Positions 35,336-37,393 of a DNA stretch of 37,393 nucleotides are shown piece after piece. Each line of letters begins with the position of its first letter. Within the stretch, counting starts at the first letter, position 1. The notes under the pieces were generated by a model, which had not been told where the DNA came from, searched no databases, and saw only the letters and a program-made list of their open reading frames with translations. Made by a program: the position numbers and the translations under genes. The stretch is from an uncultured Bacillota bacterium (GTDB taxonomy: Bacteria; Bacillota; Limnochordia; Limnochordales; ZCTH02-B6): positions 1 through 37,393 of the forward strand of contig CALFSR010000038.1 in the NCBI GenBank assembly GCA_937916565.1, in the 5' to 3' direction.

Positions 35336-36631
35336 TTGGCAAGTATATGGATCCGGGGCGGCAGGCCGCTCGTCGGCACCGTCCCGGTGGCGGGCGCGAA
35401 AAATGCGGTCCTCAAGATGATGGCCGCGGCGCTGATGACCAGCGAGCGGTGCGTTATCCGCAGGGCGCCGGCGATCCGTGACGTGGAGACGATGGCGGAC
35501 CTCATGCGCTATCTCGGAGCCCGGGTCGAGCGGCAAGCCGGCGACCTGGTCATCGACGGGACGGGTACCGGCGGCGTGGAAGCGCCCGAGCATCTGGTAC
35601 GCCGCATGCGGGCGTCCGTCTTGGTCATGGGACCGCTGCTTGCCCGCTTTGGCCGCGTGCGGGTCGCCTTGCCCGGCGGCTGCGCCATTGGACCGCGCCC
35701 CATCGAGCTTCATCTGCGGGGGTTGCGGCAGATGGGTGCGGTCATCACGGAGGAGCGCGGCTTTGTGGAAGCGCAGGCGGACCGGTTGATGGGCGCCGAG
35801 ATTCACCTGGACTACCCCAGCGTCGGCGCCACGGAAAACCTGATGATGGCCGCGTGTCTTGCCAGAGGGACTACCGTGATCCGCAACCCGGCCCGGGAGC
35901 CGGAGATTGTGGACCTGCAGGTTTTCCTCAACAAGATGGGTGCACGCATTCAAGGTGCGGGGACGGACGCGATCCGCATCGACGGCGTGGAGGCGCTCGC
36001 CGGTGCCGAGCACACGCCTATCCCGGACCGCATCGAAGCGGGCACGTTCATGGTGGCCGCCGCGCTGACCCAAGGCGACGTCGTGTTGCACCCGGTGGTG
36101 CCGGCGCACGTGGACGCCATTACGGCCAAGCTTCGCGAGACCGGCGCCATCGTGGAGGAGGCGGGCCCCGGCGCGCTGCGGGTGCGGGCGGCGGAGAGGC
36201 CGCGCCCTGTCTATCTGCGCACCCAGCCGCACCCCGGATTTCCCACGGATATGCAGCCCCAGTTCATGGCTTTGCTGTCGGTGGCCACCGGGGCGAGCAT
36301 CATCAGCGAAACCGTCTACACGAGCCGGATGAAGCACGCCGACGAGCTGCGGCGCATGGGGGCGGATATTGTCGTCGACGGCCAGGTGGCCATCGTGCGC
36401 GGCGTCCGGCGGCTGACCGGTGCCCTGGTGGAAGCGTTGGACCTACGGGCGGGCGCAGCTCTTATCCTTGCGGGCCTTGCCGCGGAGGGAGAGACGGTGG
36501 TGGAAGGCGTCGTTCACGTGGACCGGGGCTATGAGGCGATCGAGGAGAAGCTGCGCGCCCTCGGCGCCGACGTACGCCGCCTGGCGGAAGATGTGCCCGC
36601 GGCCAGGGAGCGCCCTTTGGTGCGTGCATGA
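35336..36631 (+). CDS. murA: UDP-GlcNAc 1-carboxyvinyltransferase MurA
   Basis: MurA makes UDP-GlcNAc-enolpyruvate from UDP-GlcNAc and PEP, the first committed step to peptidoglycan. The 431-residue protein has GAKNAVLK with Lys22-Asn23, and LPGGCAIGPRPIELH with Cys116, the residue alkylated by fosfomycin; its presence predicts a sensitive enzyme. DYPSVGATENLMMAA, TPIPDRIEAGTFMVAAA and PGFPTDMQPQFMALL are also conserved. The TTG at 35336 is preceded by GGGGTGG, a modest ribosome site. Having murA inside dcw right after murB is seen in some Bacillota and puts both early steps next to each other. Confidence 0.97.
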   Translation: MASIWIRGGRPLVGTVPVAGAKNAVLKMMAAALMTSERCVIRRAPAIRDVETMADLMRYLGARVERQAGDLVIDGTGTGGVEAPEHLVRRMRASVLVMGPLLARFGRVRVALPGGCAIGPRPIELHLRGLRQMGAVITEERGFVEAQADRLMGAEIHLDYPSVGATENLMMAACLARGTTVIRNPAREPEIVDLQVFLNKMGARIQGAGTDAIRIDGVEALAGAEHTPIPDRIEAGTFMVAAALTQGDVVLHPVVPAHVDAITAKLRETGAIVEEAGPGALRVRAAERPRPVYLRTQPHPGFPTDMQPQFMALLSVATGASIISETVYTSRMKHADELRRMGADIVVDGQVAIVRGVRRLTGALVEALDLRAGAALILAGLAAEGETVVEGVVHVDRGYEAIEEKLRALGADVRRLAEDVPAARERPLVRA

Positions 36632-36682
36632 ACGGGCGGCAGCCGGGGCCCGGGCGTGTCACGGCCGGACTTCTTGCTGCTA

Positions 36683-36711
36683 TTGCTACCGGGAAAAACT
36701 GGCGTTATACT
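36683..36711 (+). promoter_or_regulatory. sigma-A promoter for ftsQ and beyond
   Basis: TTGCTA at 36683-36688 and TATACT at 36706-36711 are separated by 17 bases (four of six and five of six). It lies in the 121-base murA-ftsQ gap, about 42 bases before the ATG, and would give the late division genes their own transcript. Confidence 0.7.
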
Positions 36712-36752
36712 GAACCCGCGACAGCACTGGTAAACGGAAGGACCGGAACCCC

Positions 36753-37393
36753 ATGACCGACCACCCCGACCGGCTTCGCGTGGGGGCGGCCCTGCTGGCT
36801 CTCCTGGGCGTCGTGGGTCTTTACGCGTTCCTGCAGTCGCCATATTTCGCGATCGTGGACGTCCGCGTGGAGGGCGCCGCCGTCCTTGATGCCGCGTCGC
36901 TCATCGAGCGTGCCCAAGTGCGGGCCGGCGACAACGTTCTTTATGTAGACCTGCAGGCTGTGGCCGGCCGGCTGGCGAGCCACCCCCGGATTCAGCACGC
37001 TGCCGTTGTGCGCCGGCTGCCCGGAACCGTTGTGATTATGATCACGGAGTACGATCCGGTCGCAGTGGCCATGGGCGAGGAGGAGGCGATTGGCCTGGCC
37101 GCCGACGGCACGCGGGTTCCTCTCGTGGAGGGCGAGCGGGAGCGTTTGCCCGTCCTGCTGGACATGCCCCCCCAGCTGGTGCCCGCTGCGCTGCAGGCGG
37201 CAGCGCTGGTGCCTGCCGACGCCCGGCCAGCGATGGCCGTCATCGGCTACGACGATCAGGTCGGCCTATGGATGGAGAGCCGTCCCGGAGACCGGATCCT
37301 CTTAGGTGACGGGGAGGAGCTCGAGCGCAAAGTGGCCATTGCTATGGAGCTCTGGACCGCCGGCTGGCGCGTCATTGACGTGCGCCTGCCGCG
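36753..37393 (+). CDS. ftsQ: cell division protein FtsQ/DivIB, 5' part
   Basis: The reading frame opens at the ATG at 36753 and stays open to the window edge, giving 213 residues without a stop, so the gene is cut by the window. A short cytosolic N-terminus (about 8 residues) is followed by one membrane helix at about 10-27. Next is a POTRA domain at about 33-102 (FAIVDVRVEGAAVLDAA, LYVDLQ, LASHPRIQHAAVVRRLPGT, VIMITEYDPVA), then the FtsQ beta domain. FtsQ/DivIB joins FtsL and FtsB/DivIC in the septal complex. GGAAGGACC gives the ribosome site, and a good promoter precedes it. It has the usual dcw position before ftsA-ftsZ. Confidence 0.9.
   Translation, partial: MTDHPDRLRVGAALLALLGVVGLYAFLQSPYFAIVDVRVEGAAVLDAASLIERAQVRAGDNVLYVDLQAVAGRLASHPRIQHAAVVRRLPGTVVIMITEYDPVAVAMGEEEAIGLAADGTRVPLVEGERERLPVLLDMPPQLVPAALQAAALVPADARPAMAVIGYDDQVGLWMESRPGDRILLGDGEELERKVAIAMELWTAGWRVIDVRLP

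Overview
The window is a very GC-rich stretch of chromosome, roughly two thirds G+C or more by eye, made almost entirely of core housekeeping genes. Several features together point to a spore-forming or spore-descended Bacillota lineage with high GC, such as Thermaerobacter, Symbiobacterium or Limnochordia relatives. They are a BofC C-terminal-domain protein, a class B PBP with two PASTA domains, a DAP-type MurE, a two-subunit glycyl-tRNA synthetase, a dnaG-rpoD pair, and strong GGAGG ribosome sites with many GTG and TTG starts. The genus is inference; no 16S sequence is present.

Layout: (1) 1-90 is the 3' end of a 5S rRNA and its terminator, so an rRNA operon ends here. (2) 121-4731 holds a DNA-repair block: yebC, a BofC-like gene, ruvC-ruvA-ruvB, a DUF2905 membrane protein and recO. 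(3) 4745-13632 holds glyQ-glyS, ppdK, dnaG and the primary sigma factor. (4) 13663-14652 is a stable-RNA island: tRNA-Asn(GTT), a CAT-anticodon tRNA that looks like tRNA-Ile2, an unrecognised 141-residue ORF, and tRNA-Glu(TTC), with near-perfect sigma-A promoters. (5) 14689-19132 holds an EamA transporter, aroA, an M3 oligoendopeptidase and a small C4 zinc-finger protein. (6) 19129-22288, on the minus strand, holds cutA, citrate synthase and a lone sufB. (7) 22497-37393 is a division and cell wall (dcw) cluster: mraZ, rsmH, ftsL, a PASTA PBP, murE, murF, mraY, ftsW, murG, murC, murB, murA and the start of ftsQ, which runs off the window.

The dcw genes together make the UDP-MurNAc-pentapeptide, lipid I and lipid II, and the septal machinery. 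murD is absent from its usual place between mraY and ftsW. MraZ has its typical tandem TGGGG boxes at a 10-bp period just upstream, overlapping its own ribosome site. I found no phage, transposon, CRISPR array, defence system or metabolic island, and nothing I would call a new multi-gene system. The least explained items are the ORF at 14058-14483 with its upstream 22-bp tandem repeat, the isolated sufB, a possible internal start in dnaG, and the missing murD.
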